64,000 nucleotides of DNA from Pleomorphovibrio marinus (GCF_003347495.1 NZ_QCXY01000005.1:124001-188000); one strand, 5' to 3'; counted from the first letter of the stretch, positions 46,294-55,892 are shown. The notes: generated from the letters alone by a model not told the origin. Program-made: numbers and translations.

Positions 46294-46335
46294 ACCTAAA
46301 TTCAACAGTCATTTTCTGCTATTGAATTTAGGTAT
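46292..46335. promoter_or_regulatory. 14-bp perfect inverted repeat at a predicted start codon
   Basis: ATACCTAAATTCAA (46292-46305) pairs with TTGAATTTAGGTAT (46322-46335) around a 16-base loop. In the minus-strand transcript the 3' arm ends in the A and U of the ATG at 46293 and includes the AGG that could serve as its ribosome-binding site. It may control initiation, or mark a leader if translation begins at 46248. Confidence 0.5.
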
Positions 46336-46357
46336 AACCCATAAAGTATTAGCGTAA

Positions 46358-47233
46358 TTAGTCCACTTTGGCTAGTTCCTCCATCAGTAAAGCTATGGAA
46401 GAGTGGTCCTTTTCACCCTTTCCAGAAGCCAGGATGGCATCCATATGACTGGCTACCAGCGCTGAACCATACAAAGGAACGGAAAACTCCTTTCCTGCCT
46501 CCAAGGCAATGTTCATGTCCTTACGATGCAATTTAATTTTAAATCCAGGCTCAAAGTTTCGGTCTATGATCCGCTGCCCATGAAGGTCAAGGATCCGGCT
46601 TTGTGCAAACCCCCCCAACAGGGCTTCCCTCATTTTCTCAAGGTTGACCCCAGCTTTTTTTGCAAGGGTAAAAGATTCGGCTACGGCTTGGATGGTCATT
46701 CCTACTATCATTTGGTTACAGGCTTTGGTCATTTGCCCCGCACCAGCATCGCCGATGAGAACTGCGCTTTTGCCCATTACATCAAATAGAGGCTTTACGG
46801 CGTCGAATGCATCCTGACTTCCACCTACCATGATGGACAGGTTGCCACTTTCAGCCCCGACCTGACCTCCAGAAACGGGGGCATCCAGTGCCTGTACCTT
46901 TTTTTCCTGGAGGGCATCATATACCTTCCTGGCAGTGGAGGGGGCTATAGTAGACATGTCGATAAAAATGGTTCCTTCTTTAATTCCTTCCACCACTCCG
47001 TCTTTGCCCAAAACTACCTCCTCAACTTCAGGAGAATCTGGCAACATGGTAATAACAATATCGGAATGGGAAGCAACTTCTTTGGGTGTGGAAAAGGCCT
47101 CAGCACCCTTATGGGTTAAATCCCCGGCCGCTTTATTAGTATCCAAAACTAAGATAGCATAACCTGCATCCATCAAGTTTATGGCCATGGGTTTACCCAT
47201 TATTCCTAGTCCTATAAATCCTACTTTTTTCAT
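46358..47233 (-). CDS. garR: Tartronate semialdehyde reductase (GarR-type beta-hydroxyacid dehydrogenase)
   Basis: 291 aa from the ATG at 47233. VGFIGLGIMGKPMAINLM is the NAD-binding start; DAPVSGGQVGAESGNLSIMV the substrate-binding motif of the beta-hydroxyacid dehydrogenase family; KACNQMIVG carries the catalytic Lys. Length and motifs fit GarR/2-hydroxy-3-oxopropionate reductase, which turns tartronate semialdehyde into glycerate. Encoded with the GarL-type aldolase and the glucarate-dehydratase-like gene, which supports this role. Other family members such as 3-hydroxyisobutyrate dehydrogenase cannot be excluded from sequence alone. Confidence 0.87.
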   Translation of the reverse strand: MKKVGFIGLGIMGKPMAINLMDAGYAILVLDTNKAAGDLTHKGAEAFSTPKEVASHSDIVITMLPDSPEVEEVVLGKDGVVEGIKEGTIFIDMSTIAPSTARKVYDALQEKKVQALDAPVSGGQVGAESGNLSIMVGGSQDAFDAVKPLFDVMGKSAVLIGDAGAGQMTKACNQMIVGMTIQAVAESFTLAKKAGVNLEKMREALLGGFAQSRILDLHGQRIIDRNFEPGFKIKLHRKDMNIALEAGKEFSVPLYGSALVASHMDAILASGKGEKDHSSIALLMEELAKVD

Positions 47234-47284
47234 TTTATTTGGTTTATGGTTCAAAAATTTAGTTTAGTTGCTGTTTCGGCTTCC

Positions 47285-48460
47285 CTAAGCTTCTGAACCC
47301 ACAGCTTGAAGCATCGCAATGATATAGCCATAGGCAAAGGAGAAAGCTTGTAGGTTTGACCCTTCTGCCGGGTGATGGGGAACGTGATCCGGCATTACCA
47401 TGCCATCGTATTCCAGGTCCCTAAGGGTCTTCACCACTTTGTAGAAATTCATGTCACCGTTGTCGGGATATACTTCCTGAAAATTGTTCCACCCACCCTT
47501 TATGTTCCTTAGGTGTATATTAAATATTTGCTTCCTTTCTCCTATCCATTCCAATATAGGAAAAATTTCGGTAGCAGGATCTTTAAGGCCCTCCGCCACT
47601 GATCCTACACAAAGGTTAAAACCATGGTATGGGCTGTCGTAAAGCTGTGCAAACCTTTTTATTCCCTCAAAAACATCAGGGCTATTCCAGCGGGTAATAC
47701 CCCTAAACCCATCCGGAGCTGGGGGATCAGCGATATGGTTTGCCAATTTAACCTTATACTCTTCTGCCACAGGGAGTATCCTGTCTAACAGGTAAGTGAT
47801 TCGTTCGAAAATTTCATCCACATCCACTTCTCCTGCCACAGTCAGGGGTTGCTCTTGCTTGACGGCCTCCTCGTACACCCATGTACTGTATGAAGCGTTA
47901 CCCCTTTTTGGATCTATGGTCCTTTCTGTACGGAGAACAGGGAGAATGGTGGTGTTGTAGTTTAATAGGTGTACACCAGTTTTGGCAGCAACTTCTATCA
48001 TTTGCTGAATCATTTCAATTTCCCTGTCCCTTTCAGGGCTTTTGCCAAGCATGATGTTCGGTACAGTCACTCTTTCTATACCCGCAGAAGTTAGTGGCAA
48101 GTGGTAGGCTTCCAGTTTGATGCCGTATTTTTCACAGGCATCCCGCTTTGCCAAAGAGTCATCTAAGTCCCAACCCTTGCCGGCAATCATCTCTGGCATG
48201 CCCCCATCTATATGGTATACTCCATGGCGTGCTTTGAAGGCCAGGTTTTCATCTGAGGTCCCACCCGATTGGCAACCTACTTTCATAAGCACTTTCTTGG
48301 GGGTTTTGTCCTTCTCCTTGTCCTCTTTTACTTCTTCCGGAGAACATCCAAGGGAGGTACCCATGGTCACTGCCCCTAGCGAACCAGCCGAAAGTGTCTT
48401 TAGGAATTTTCTTCTTGGACTATTTCCATTGTGGGATTTGGGGTCGAATTGGGTTTTCAT
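47285..48460 (-). CDS. Exported mannonate dehydratase (UxuA)-like TIM-barrel protein
   Basis: 391 aa. The N-terminus (PRRKFLKTLSAGSLGAVTMGTSLGC) combines a twin-arginine pair with a lipobox Cys, so it is probably a Tat-exported lipoprotein. The barrel has VPNIMLGKSPERDREIEMI, VKLANHIADPPAP and FNLCVGSVAEG, resembling UxuA, which dehydrates D-mannonate using a divalent metal. An exported UxuA-like enzyme in a SusCD locus would act on uronate-derived acids in the periplasm (inference). Lies between the GntP permease and the GarR-type gene. Confidence 0.8.
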   Translation of the reverse strand: MKTQFDPKSHNGNSPRRKFLKTLSAGSLGAVTMGTSLGCSPEEVKEDKEKDKTPKKVLMKVGCQSGGTSDENLAFKARHGVYHIDGGMPEMIAGKGWDLDDSLAKRDACEKYGIKLEAYHLPLTSAGIERVTVPNIMLGKSPERDREIEMIQQMIEVAAKTGVHLLNYNTTILPVLRTERTIDPKRGNASYSTWVYEEAVKQEQPLTVAGEVDVDEIFERITYLLDRILPVAEEYKVKLANHIADPPAPDGFRGITRWNSPDVFEGIKRFAQLYDSPYHGFNLCVGSVAEGLKDPATEIFPILEWIGERKQIFNIHLRNIKGGWNNFQEVYPDNGDMNFYKVVKTLRDLEYDGMVMPDHVPHHPAEGSNLQAFSFAYGYIIAMLQAVGSEA

Positions 48461-48506
48461 GTCAAGTTTTAAGTTAAGTGATATTTCTATTTTTTACAAC
48501 ATAGTA

Positions 48507-49943
48507 TTAAATCAAAGGGAAAATTTTGGCTGCAACCAAGATAACTAACAACCCGGTAAACCCCATAATGGTGAGTAAGGGAGAGAAAGTTTTCAAGGCT
48601 TCCTTTTCAGTGAGGTTGCTCATTTTACAAACGATCCAGAAGCCAGAGTCATTCATCCATGGGACTAATTTGGACCCACAGGCAATGGAAAGGCCTAGGT
48701 ATAGCTGGTGGTATTCCAAATTGGCTTGGGACATACCTGCCAATATCCCAGATGCGGTAATCATGGCCACCGTTGCGGAACCTTGGGCAGTACGTACCAG
48801 TGCAGTGATGAAAAATGCTAAAGGAATCAGGGCCATTTGGTATTCTGAAGTCAGTGAGGCTATTCGAAGGCTTATACCGGTTTGCTGCAACATGGCTCCA
48901 AATGCCCCTCCCGCCGCAGTAATCAAGATGATCACTCCGGCACTTGTGATGGCTCCTTGTACGGCCTTTACAACTTCTTCCCTTTCCCCAGACTTCTGCT
49001 TTACCACTGTTGCTAGGGCCGCTAACCCCCCTAATATTAGGGCTAGGTTTTTTTCACCGAAAAAAACAATAAACTGCACTATCCAGCTAGGCTGAGATGA
49101 TGCTGCTGCCTCAGGGTAAAAGGTTTCAAGAGCCGCTTTGGCACTAATTAATAATAGGGGAATAACTATTGGAGCTATGGCAAAGCCTAAGGATGGCAAC
49201 TGGGAACTACTCTTTTCCGCAAGTTTCTGGATCTCCTTCAAGGGAGAGTCCAGAGAATCCCTAAGGGGAATCTGCCATCTCCTATTGGCCCATGCTGCAA
49301 ATAAGTAGCCCACCACAATGGTCACCAATCCCACCAAAAAGCCTCCGACCATCATCATTCCTATGGGAATATCCATCTCTACAATCAAAAACAGTGGTCC
49401 TGGTGTAGGTGGTACTAGTGAATTTGCCATTGCCGCACCAGCAGTAACGCAGAGTACTAGCAGCAGGTAACTCTTTTTTAACCGCATGGCCATTGCTTTG
49501 GCCAATGGGATCATTAAGTAGAACACCGTATCGAAAAAAACGGGTATGCCCAAAAAGAAACTACTGCTCAAAAAAGCAAAGGGAGCCTTTTGTTCACCAG
49601 TCAAGCCCAGGATGGAACGCACTATCCTTTCTGCCGCTCCACTCACTAGCATGCATTTGCCAATTACCGCTGCCATGGCAATTAGAATACCAATTTGGCC
49701 AGCGGTGTTGCCAAAAGCTTGAGCCACACGTTCCCCAATGGACTTGTTTGCCAGGTCTAAGGCGGCCGTGGGTGAAAAACCTTTGGCCAAAGCAAAGCCT
49801 TCAATCGCCGAAGCAGGGGTCATGAATGCCACCACCAATGCGGAAATCAATAAGGCAAGAAAGGGGTTCAGCCTAAGCCAAATGATCCCTCCCACCACAA
49901 TGACGATACCTATCCCCAGGATAATAAAAGGATCTTCCAACAT
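48507..49943 (-). CDS. GntP-family gluconate:H+ symporter
   Basis: 478 aa with about 12 hydrophobic spans. Family marks: GQIGILIAMAAVIGKCMLVSGAAERI, SFFLGIPVFFDTVFYLMIPLAK and ANSLVPPTPGPLFLI, with the NDSGFW motif near the C-terminus. GntP members take up gluconate and related aldonates or keto-deoxy acids with protons. Ten bases after the GarL-type aldolase gene and 46 before the UxuA-like gene, so part of the same operon. It is the expected route from periplasm to cytoplasm for this pathway. Confidence 0.94.
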   Translation of the reverse strand: MLEDPFIILGIGIVIVVGGIIWLRLNPFLALLISALVVAFMTPASAIEGFALAKGFSPTAALDLANKSIGERVAQAFGNTAGQIGILIAMAAVIGKCMLVSGAAERIVRSILGLTGEQKAPFAFLSSSFFLGIPVFFDTVFYLMIPLAKAMAMRLKKSYLLLVLCVTAGAAMANSLVPPTPGPLFLIVEMDIPIGMMMVGGFLVGLVTIVVGYLFAAWANRRWQIPLRDSLDSPLKEIQKLAEKSSSQLPSLGFAIAPIVIPLLLISAKAALETFYPEAAASSQPSWIVQFIVFFGEKNLALILGGLAALATVVKQKSGEREEVVKAVQGAITSAGVIILITAAGGAFGAMLQQTGISLRIASLTSEYQMALIPLAFFITALVRTAQGSATVAMITASGILAGMSQANLEYHQLYLGLSIACGSKLVPWMNDSGFWIVCKMSNLTEKEALKTFSPLLTIMGFTGLLVILVAAKIFPLI

Positions 49944-49953
49944 CTGAGTGACT

Positions 49954-50730
49954 TTAAGTGTTGGAATCCTTTCTCAAACCCCTAAGCTTTTTGGCCATAG
50001 CCCCTGCCCCATTGGCCACAAATGTAGCATCAGACCCACAAGCAATCAATTGAATGCCTTTTGCCTGATAGGTGGGGAATTCATCTGGATTAAAGAGCAG
50101 TATGCCAGTTGATTTTCCTGCTTTTTTGGCTGCAGCTACAATACGGTCCACGGCTTCCACAAATTTGGGATGGTCCAATTGACCATAAATTCCCAAGGCC
50201 ATGGTCAAATCTGCCGGGCCTATGAATAGGACATCCACCCCTCCAAGCTTTGCAATTTCATCCAGGTGATTCATGGCTTCCAATGTCTCTATTTGCAGGA
50301 TGCCGAGGATATTTTCCTGAGCATCTTGTACATAGGATTCAAAGTGGTGTCCAAACCCGGTTGCCCTCACCATTTTCGCCACTCCTCTAACTCCCTTGGG
50401 AGGATAATGCATTGCGGAAACGGCTTTCCGGGCATCATCCACGGTTTGGATACGCGGACACATGACACCTTCGGCTCCCACATCCAAAATTCTGTGTATT
50501 CGTTCCTTTGCCACGCTTTCCACTCTCACCACTGGTGCTGCGGTAGTGTGCTCAAGTGCCTGAAGCTGGTGTAGCAGATCCTTGGGCTCCCCTGCCCCAT
50601 GCTCTAGGTCCAAAAGCACCCAATCAAACCCGGACAATCCCACAATCTCAGCGGTTACGGGACTGCCTAGGTTTAACCAGCATCCAAATAGGGTTTCTCC
50701 TTGCTGGAGTCTCTTCTTCAATCCTTTCAT
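49954..50730 (-). CDS. HpcH/HpaI aldolase, GarL-type 2-keto-3-deoxyglucarate aldolase
   Basis: 258 aa from the ATG at 50730; an in-frame earlier start at 50778 lies before the canonical MKGLKKRLQQGETLFGCWLN. LDLEHGAGEPKDLLHQLQAL and GAEGVMCPRIQTVDDARKAV are the family's metal and substrate segments, with LQIETLEAM (metal Glu) and FIGPADLTMALG. Class II aldolase that splits 2-keto-3-deoxyglucarate into pyruvate and tartronate semialdehyde. Together with the dehydratase at 44920 and the reductase at 46358 it completes a known aldarate route. 63 bases after the SusD-like gene. Confidence 0.88.
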   Translation of the reverse strand: MKGLKKRLQQGETLFGCWLNLGSPVTAEIVGLSGFDWVLLDLEHGAGEPKDLLHQLQALEHTTAAPVVRVESVAKERIHRILDVGAEGVMCPRIQTVDDARKAVSAMHYPPKGVRGVAKMVRATGFGHHFESYVQDAQENILGILQIETLEAMNHLDEIAKLGGVDVLFIGPADLTMALGIYGQLDHPKFVEAVDRIVAAAKKAGKSTGILLFNPDEFPTYQAKGIQLIACGSDATFVANGAGAMAKKLRGLRKDSNT

Positions 50731-50793
50731 TATATTGGGTTTATATGTGCGAACGGTTATTGCCGATAAATTAGACAATTAATTGACAAATAA

Positions 50794-52335
50794 CTATTCA
50801 ACATCCCACCAAATCCTTGTATCCATGATATTCGGTCCTTGTCGGCTGATGGCCTGTTGTACATTGGCAGCATTTACATTGATTTCTGCATCCGTATAGG
50901 TAAGCCTTCGTATAAAGTCCTCATTAGCCAAGTCACTACCCGGGTAGGGATTTGGGCTGAGAACGGGATATCCCGTACGTCGGAAATTTGCCCAGGTTTC
51001 AGGCCCGTTCAGGAAGGTGGCTACCCAGTATTGGGTATTGATTTGTTCCATTTCCCTTCCTGGCTCCAAGGGGTTTGCACTTACATAGGCTTCTATCCGT
51101 TCTGGGGCTATGGCGGTATTGGAACCGTAATAAGCCAACTGTTCCATATGAGCCGCGATTCCGGCCGAATAGAGTTCTTCTACATTCCCCTGAATCCAGT
51201 TTCTATGGGCTGCCTCAGCCATCAGCAAAAGGGTTTGTCCGTAAGTTACCAGAAAGCTTGGGGCTTGGGGGTTGGCCATCCTGGTTCTGTCCAATTGACT
51301 ATAATCCCAAAGGGAAACCAACCCACTTTCCTGCACTGCGGCAGATACGGTGGTGTTGTCATAGCCAAGGGGCATCCCTATCTGAACATCGGGATTTCTA
51401 TCCGCCCGGCTTTCCACTTGTTGGGCTCCGGAGGATGCGCCTGTATACCTTACTGCAATGGATTCCAGCCTTGGGTCATCATTTTCCTGAAGAAAACTGA
51501 CAAAATCTTCAGCCAGGTAAAAGAAAGCAGATTGACCACCATTGAGCTGTGCACCAATATTATTTTGAAAATTGGCGGTATGCCGGATTATCGCATTGTC
51601 CTCATTAGAGTTCATTACACCTCCATTTATAGCTCTGACCACGTATTCTGCAGCTTTGGTGGGGTTCACTTTGGAGAGCCGCATTGCCGCTCTAAGCAAC
51701 AAAGAATAGCCTAACCTCTTCCATTTGCTCAAATCCCCTGAATAAAGCACCTCACTAGACACTGGAGGCCCCTCGGTATTAATAGCCGCTGAGGCTTCAT
51801 CCAACTCCCTAAGAATATTGTCATAAATTTCTTCTTGTGGGTCATATACGGGATTGGTGATCCCTTCTCGAAACACTCTACCTGCCTGGTAATAGGGAAC
51901 ATCCCCATAGGTGTCCGTGAGAAACATATAGGTATAGGCTTTCCAGATTCTGATCAGATGGACAAGGTTTTGAAGCTCAGGTCTATTTTCGGAGCTTGCA
52001 AGCGCATCGGTTAAGTCCTTGATATTCTGTCTGTAGCCCCTCTGCCAATTTCCTGCTGCCACATTCCTGTTATCCTGGTTAAAATTGCCGGATGCACCAA
52101 CTCCACTGAAGGGAGTAATCATTTGTTTTACGATGGTGGTCTCATAACTAAGATTTCCATAAACCGGTGCTGTAGCCACCATGGAATTATTCAATTGGAA
52201 TACAGGCTCAATGCCCGTAAGTGCATTGGGGTTGATATTCATTTCGTCAAACCCTTCGTCGCAGCCAGCCCAAAGGATCATGCCTGCAATTATAATGATT
52301 AACTTATATGTTTTCATGGTTCTGTTGGGTTTCAT
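50794..52335 (-). CDS. SusD/RagB-family outer-membrane lipoprotein (locus 2)
   Basis: 513 aa. The ATG at 52335 shares an A with the SusC stop (TAATG), which suggests translational coupling; an ATG at 52317 is the alternative. Lipoprotein signal LIIIIAGMILWAGC, then DEGFDEMNINPN as in the paralog at 36740. Helical SusD repeats follow, and the two proteins stay alignable to the C-terminus (ISRQGPNIMDTRIWWD here, ISRQGPDNLDTRVWWD there). It captures the substrate for the SusC channel encoded just upstream. Confidence 0.93.
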   Translation of the reverse strand: MKPNRTMKTYKLIIIIAGMILWAGCDEGFDEMNINPNALTGIEPVFQLNNSMVATAPVYGNLSYETTIVKQMITPFSGVGASGNFNQDNRNVAAGNWQRGYRQNIKDLTDALASSENRPELQNLVHLIRIWKAYTYMFLTDTYGDVPYYQAGRVFREGITNPVYDPQEEIYDNILRELDEASAAINTEGPPVSSEVLYSGDLSKWKRLGYSLLLRAAMRLSKVNPTKAAEYVVRAINGGVMNSNEDNAIIRHTANFQNNIGAQLNGGQSAFFYLAEDFVSFLQENDDPRLESIAVRYTGASSGAQQVESRADRNPDVQIGMPLGYDNTTVSAAVQESGLVSLWDYSQLDRTRMANPQAPSFLVTYGQTLLLMAEAAHRNWIQGNVEELYSAGIAAHMEQLAYYGSNTAIAPERIEAYVSANPLEPGREMEQINTQYWVATFLNGPETWANFRRTGYPVLSPNPYPGSDLANEDFIRRLTYTDAEINVNAANVQQAISRQGPNIMDTRIWWDVE

Positions 52336-55300
52336 TAAAATTTGACATTAAGGTTGAAGCCAATGCTTCTGGCTATGGGTAGTCCTGTAGCTTCCAGTCC
52401 CATGAGGTTATCGGAAGGAAACCCAAATTGGTCAGGGTGGATGTGAGGTACCCATTTTTTCAGTACGGCCACATTGTTAGCTACTGCATTTACCCTTAAA
52501 CCCCTTACTGGAAAATTGCTGGGAAGGAGCTTTGTGAAATCATATCCCAAAGACATTTGCCTTAGTTGCCAAAGCCCAGCGTTAAACACGGAGAGCTCGG
52601 AAAGCTGTAAACTACGAACAGATTCATAATATAATTGAACCTCCGCTTGTGTGGTATTTATTTCCCCGTTTGGGTTTACGCCGTCTCCAACCACAAAACC
52701 CACATCTCTGCCTGGCAAGGTTGCCTTATCCAATCCATGTCGGTATGCATTTACGTGTGTACCTGAAATCATCCTGTGCCCCAATTTGAAATCAACCAAA
52801 AAAGAGAACTGTACTCCCTTATAATCGAAAGAATTGGTGATCCCTCCTACCCAAGTAGGGATGGCACTACCGAAGGGAATTTGCTCAGGTGTACGCAATG
52901 GTCTTCCATTGCCAGGATCATGTATCACCCTACCCTGGTCGTCTCTTAGCAGCCCAAAGCCATACAGTTGCGCCATAGGCTGGCCGACCACATGCCTTAG
53001 TTCTCCATGAAAATCCCCGGATCCAACTGTTATGCTATTGTCACTTACATCTTCTCCTAGGTCGAGAACTTCAGTAATGTTGTAAGCAGCATTAAAATTA
53101 GCAGTCCAACGGAAGTTGTTAGTAGTAACAGGAGCTAAATTCAACATCATTTCTACCCCTTCATTCTTGGATTGACCTACATTAATCAACTGGGTCAAAA
53201 ACCCTGTAGCGTCTGACAACTGGGCTTGAAGGATCTGGTCGGAAGATAGTTTATGGTAATAGGTTACCTCAAACCCAATCCTATTGTCGAACAATGCCAT
53301 TTCCAGTCCAAATTCAGTCTCCTGGACTCTCATAGGCCTCAGGTCATCATTAGGAACTACAGAACCTGCGATGGTACCCATAGGTTGAGGGATGCCGTTG
53401 GAATTGGGAAACTGTTGGGCATTGATATTATAAAACAGGTTATTGGAATAAGGTTGCACATCAGTGTCACTACCCACTTCCGAATAAGCCGCTCTTACTT
53501 TTCCAAAGGATATCCATTCGGGTAATGTGGCCCCGAATGCCTGGGAAAAGATAAAACTTCCGGTAATGGATGGATAAAGTATACTACGATTAGCAGAAGA
53601 AAGCGTAGAGAACCAATCATTTCTTACGGTTCCGTTCACATAGAAAAACTCTTTATAAGATATTTCAGAAGCTGCATAGAGCGAATTTACCTGAAGTTCA
53701 GAAAACTGGTAGATGGGGTCCCGCAGTCTGCTGTTTCCAATGGTGTATAAGTCCCTGCTGAAGAAATCCTGCACAAACACATTATGCCTGCTAAACCTTC
53801 TATACATCTGGTTGCCTCCCAGGTTAAGGTCCACAGCAAAATCCCCAAAGGAACGATTGGCACCCATAAGGAAGTCGGCATTCACTTCCCTTACATTGGA
53901 AGCATCCTGAACGTATTGTCCGTTTACAAAACCGGGTGGGGCTGGCACCTGTCTTTGTGTGCCATGAGGTAGGTTGTATTCCTGTTCCCGTGCAAAGAAA
54001 TCCTGGCCCACTCTTCCTTGCAAAAACAACCAGTCCGTAAATTCATATCTTGCGGTAATATTTCCAAAAACCCTGTCCCTGTCAATATGATCAAACCGCT
54101 TTAAAGCAAAATAAGGATTAGTCCTATTAGTAAATCTAGACCAAACATTTTCGTTCCCTAGGGGATCTTCGGCATTTTCTCTGAGGACATCCAATGGCAT
54201 GGAGTTGGCCAAGGTATAAATGATCACCGGGCTGTAATCCTGTTCTGCAATGTTGGGGGGATTATTCCTTCTTTCCTTGGAATAGTTAATATTTCCTGAA
54301 ACCGTTAATTTTTTGGCAAATGTCTGGGTAAACCCAAGGTTGATGGTTTTCCTGTTGAAATCGGAATTAGGGAAAGTGACTTGGTTATCCATATTGGATA
54401 CCATCAAGTTAAACCCACCATTTTCTCCCGAGTTGGCCAAAGTAAAGGAGTTGGTCCAAGTAAATCCATTAGGATAGAAATCCCTCACATGGTTGCGTTG
54501 TGGTTGGTAAGGTACCTCCACATTGTCAAAAAGGATATGGGTCATTCCGGGTTGGAAACGTTCCCCAAAACTCCACACACCGGAGGTCGGAAACGGACTG
54601 GTAGGCCGTACCCCGTTTTCTCCCTGTCCATACTCATATTGATAATCCCTGTAGTCCAAAGGGGTGTCATGGGTGAAATTGCTGTTAAATTCCAGCGTAA
54701 TGCCCCGTCCTTCTCCTCTATTCTTAGTGGTGATCATAATGACCCCATCCTTAGCCCTTGCACCGTATAGGGCAGAGGCCGCCCCTCCTTTCAATACCGT
54801 CATGGACTCAATGTTGTCCGGGTTGATACTGTTAAGCCCATCACCACTGTCCGAAGTTCGATTGCTTCCCCTCTCCGAATAGTCTCCTCTAGCCCCGAAG
54901 TTGGTATTGTCAATTGGCACCCCATCCAGCACAATCAAGGGAGAGTTGTTGCCACCAAAGGAAGACTGCCCTCGAATACGGATTTTACTGGTACCCGATG
55001 GGCCTGCACCCAAAGGGGTAATGTTAACCCCTGCCATTTTTCCTTGTAGGGCATTCATGAAATTGGGGGTTCGGTTAATGGTCATCTCCTCCTGCCCGAC
55101 CGTAGATGTGGCATATCCCAGGCTTTTTGCTTCCCTTTTAATGCCTAAGGCAGTAACCACTACCTCGTCAAGCCCGGCCACATCCTCCTCCATGGTGATA
55201 TTTATTTGGCTTCGGTTGCCTACTGCCACTCTTTGAGTCTGAAAACCAATAAAGGAGAACACCAAATATCCCGTCTCAGGAGCATCAATGGTGTAGTTAC

Positions 55301-55832
55301 CGTCCAAATCAGTAACCGTACCTTGTGTGGTGCCTTCCACCAATACAGAAACCCCAGGTAAGGGGAGTTGGTTGAGGTCCGTTACTTTTCCCCTTATCGT
55401 GATATCCAAGGACATTTCAATAGCCGCTTTGTCATCGGATTTCAGTAATTTTACATTGATGTTATTGTTTACCTGCTTAAACCTGTAGGAAGAATGAGAG
55501 GAAACCAAATAAAGTAAGTCATACAGGGATATCCACTTTTCGTTAATGTCAAACCGAATATCCTGCTGGATATCTGATTTATCATAGACAAATTTCATCC
55601 CAGTCTTTGCCTCTATGTTTTTAAAGAGCTCCTTGGTGCCAATTCCTTTCACGTCGATGGTGAGAAACTGATCCATGGGGTTCGCATTGACAGTATGTTG
55701 GGACCGAGTGCTTGCTATGGCCAAGGCACTGTGGTCCTGGCCATTACTTAAGGTTGGAGTTAGTACAATTAGCCAGTTAAAGAAGGCTAATAACCAACTC
55801 CTCATGTGGTAGAACTGTAAAGTTTTTTTCAT
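52335..55832 (-). CDS. SusC/RagA TonB-dependent transporter with STN domain (locus 2)
   Basis: 1165 aa: signal sequence, STN domain (about 55-120, IDVKGIGTKELFKNIEAKTG), carboxypeptidase-regulatory-like domain (about 143-220), plug (ALQGKMAGVNITPLGAGP, KIRIRGQSSFGGNNSPLIV) and barrel ending SIGFNLNVKF. Large blocks match the SusC at 38369 nearly word for word, for example YEYGQGENGVRPTSP, so a shared origin by duplication is clear. Imports the locus 2 ligand and may signal to the FecR encoded 60 bases upstream. Confidence 0.95.
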   Translation of the reverse strand: MKKTLQFYHMRSWLLAFFNWLIVLTPTLSNGQDHSALAIASTRSQHTVNANPMDQFLTIDVKGIGTKELFKNIEAKTGMKFVYDKSDIQQDIRFDINEKWISLYDLLYLVSSHSSYRFKQVNNNINVKLLKSDDKAAIEMSLDITIRGKVTDLNQLPLPGVSVLVEGTTQGTVTDLDGNYTIDAPETGYLVFSFIGFQTQRVAVGNRSQINITMEEDVAGLDEVVVTALGIKREAKSLGYATSTVGQEEMTINRTPNFMNALQGKMAGVNITPLGAGPSGTSKIRIRGQSSFGGNNSPLIVLDGVPIDNTNFGARGDYSERGSNRTSDSGDGLNSINPDNIESMTVLKGGAASALYGARAKDGVIMITTKNRGEGRGITLEFNSNFTHDTPLDYRDYQYEYGQGENGVRPTSPFPTSGVWSFGERFQPGMTHILFDNVEVPYQPQRNHVRDFYPNGFTWTNSFTLANSGENGGFNLMVSNMDNQVTFPNSDFNRKTINLGFTQTFAKKLTVSGNINYSKERRNNPPNIAEQDYSPVIIYTLANSMPLDVLRENAEDPLGNENVWSRFTNRTNPYFALKRFDHIDRDRVFGNITARYEFTDWLFLQGRVGQDFFAREQEYNLPHGTQRQVPAPPGFVNGQYVQDASNVREVNADFLMGANRSFGDFAVDLNLGGNQMYRRFSRHNVFVQDFFSRDLYTIGNSRLRDPIYQFSELQVNSLYAASEISYKEFFYVNGTVRNDWFSTLSSANRSILYPSITGSFIFSQAFGATLPEWISFGKVRAAYSEVGSDTDVQPYSNNLFYNINAQQFPNSNGIPQPMGTIAGSVVPNDDLRPMRVQETEFGLEMALFDNRIGFEVTYYHKLSSDQILQAQLSDATGFLTQLINVGQSKNEGVEMMLNLAPVTTNNFRWTANFNAAYNITEVLDLGEDVSDNSITVGSGDFHGELRHVVGQPMAQLYGFGLLRDDQGRVIHDPGNGRPLRTPEQIPFGSAIPTWVGGITNSFDYKGVQFSFLVDFKLGHRMISGTHVNAYRHGLDKATLPGRDVGFVVGDGVNPNGEINTTQAEVQLYYESVRSLQLSELSVFNAGLWQLRQMSLGYDFTKLLPSNFPVRGLRVNAVANNVAVLKKWVPHIHPDQFGFPSDNLMGLEATGLPIARSIGFNLNVKF

Positions 55833-55892
55833 GATTTTGGGTTGTTAATTAATTTAGGTTTTGCTAGTTTTTTTATGAATGCTACTTTCTTG

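Noticed and set aside
50839-51714. 291-codon plus-strand frame opposite the SusD-like gene
   Set aside because: Antisense to a well-supported SusD gene; its translation has no family features and the frame is a by-product of the other strand's codon use.
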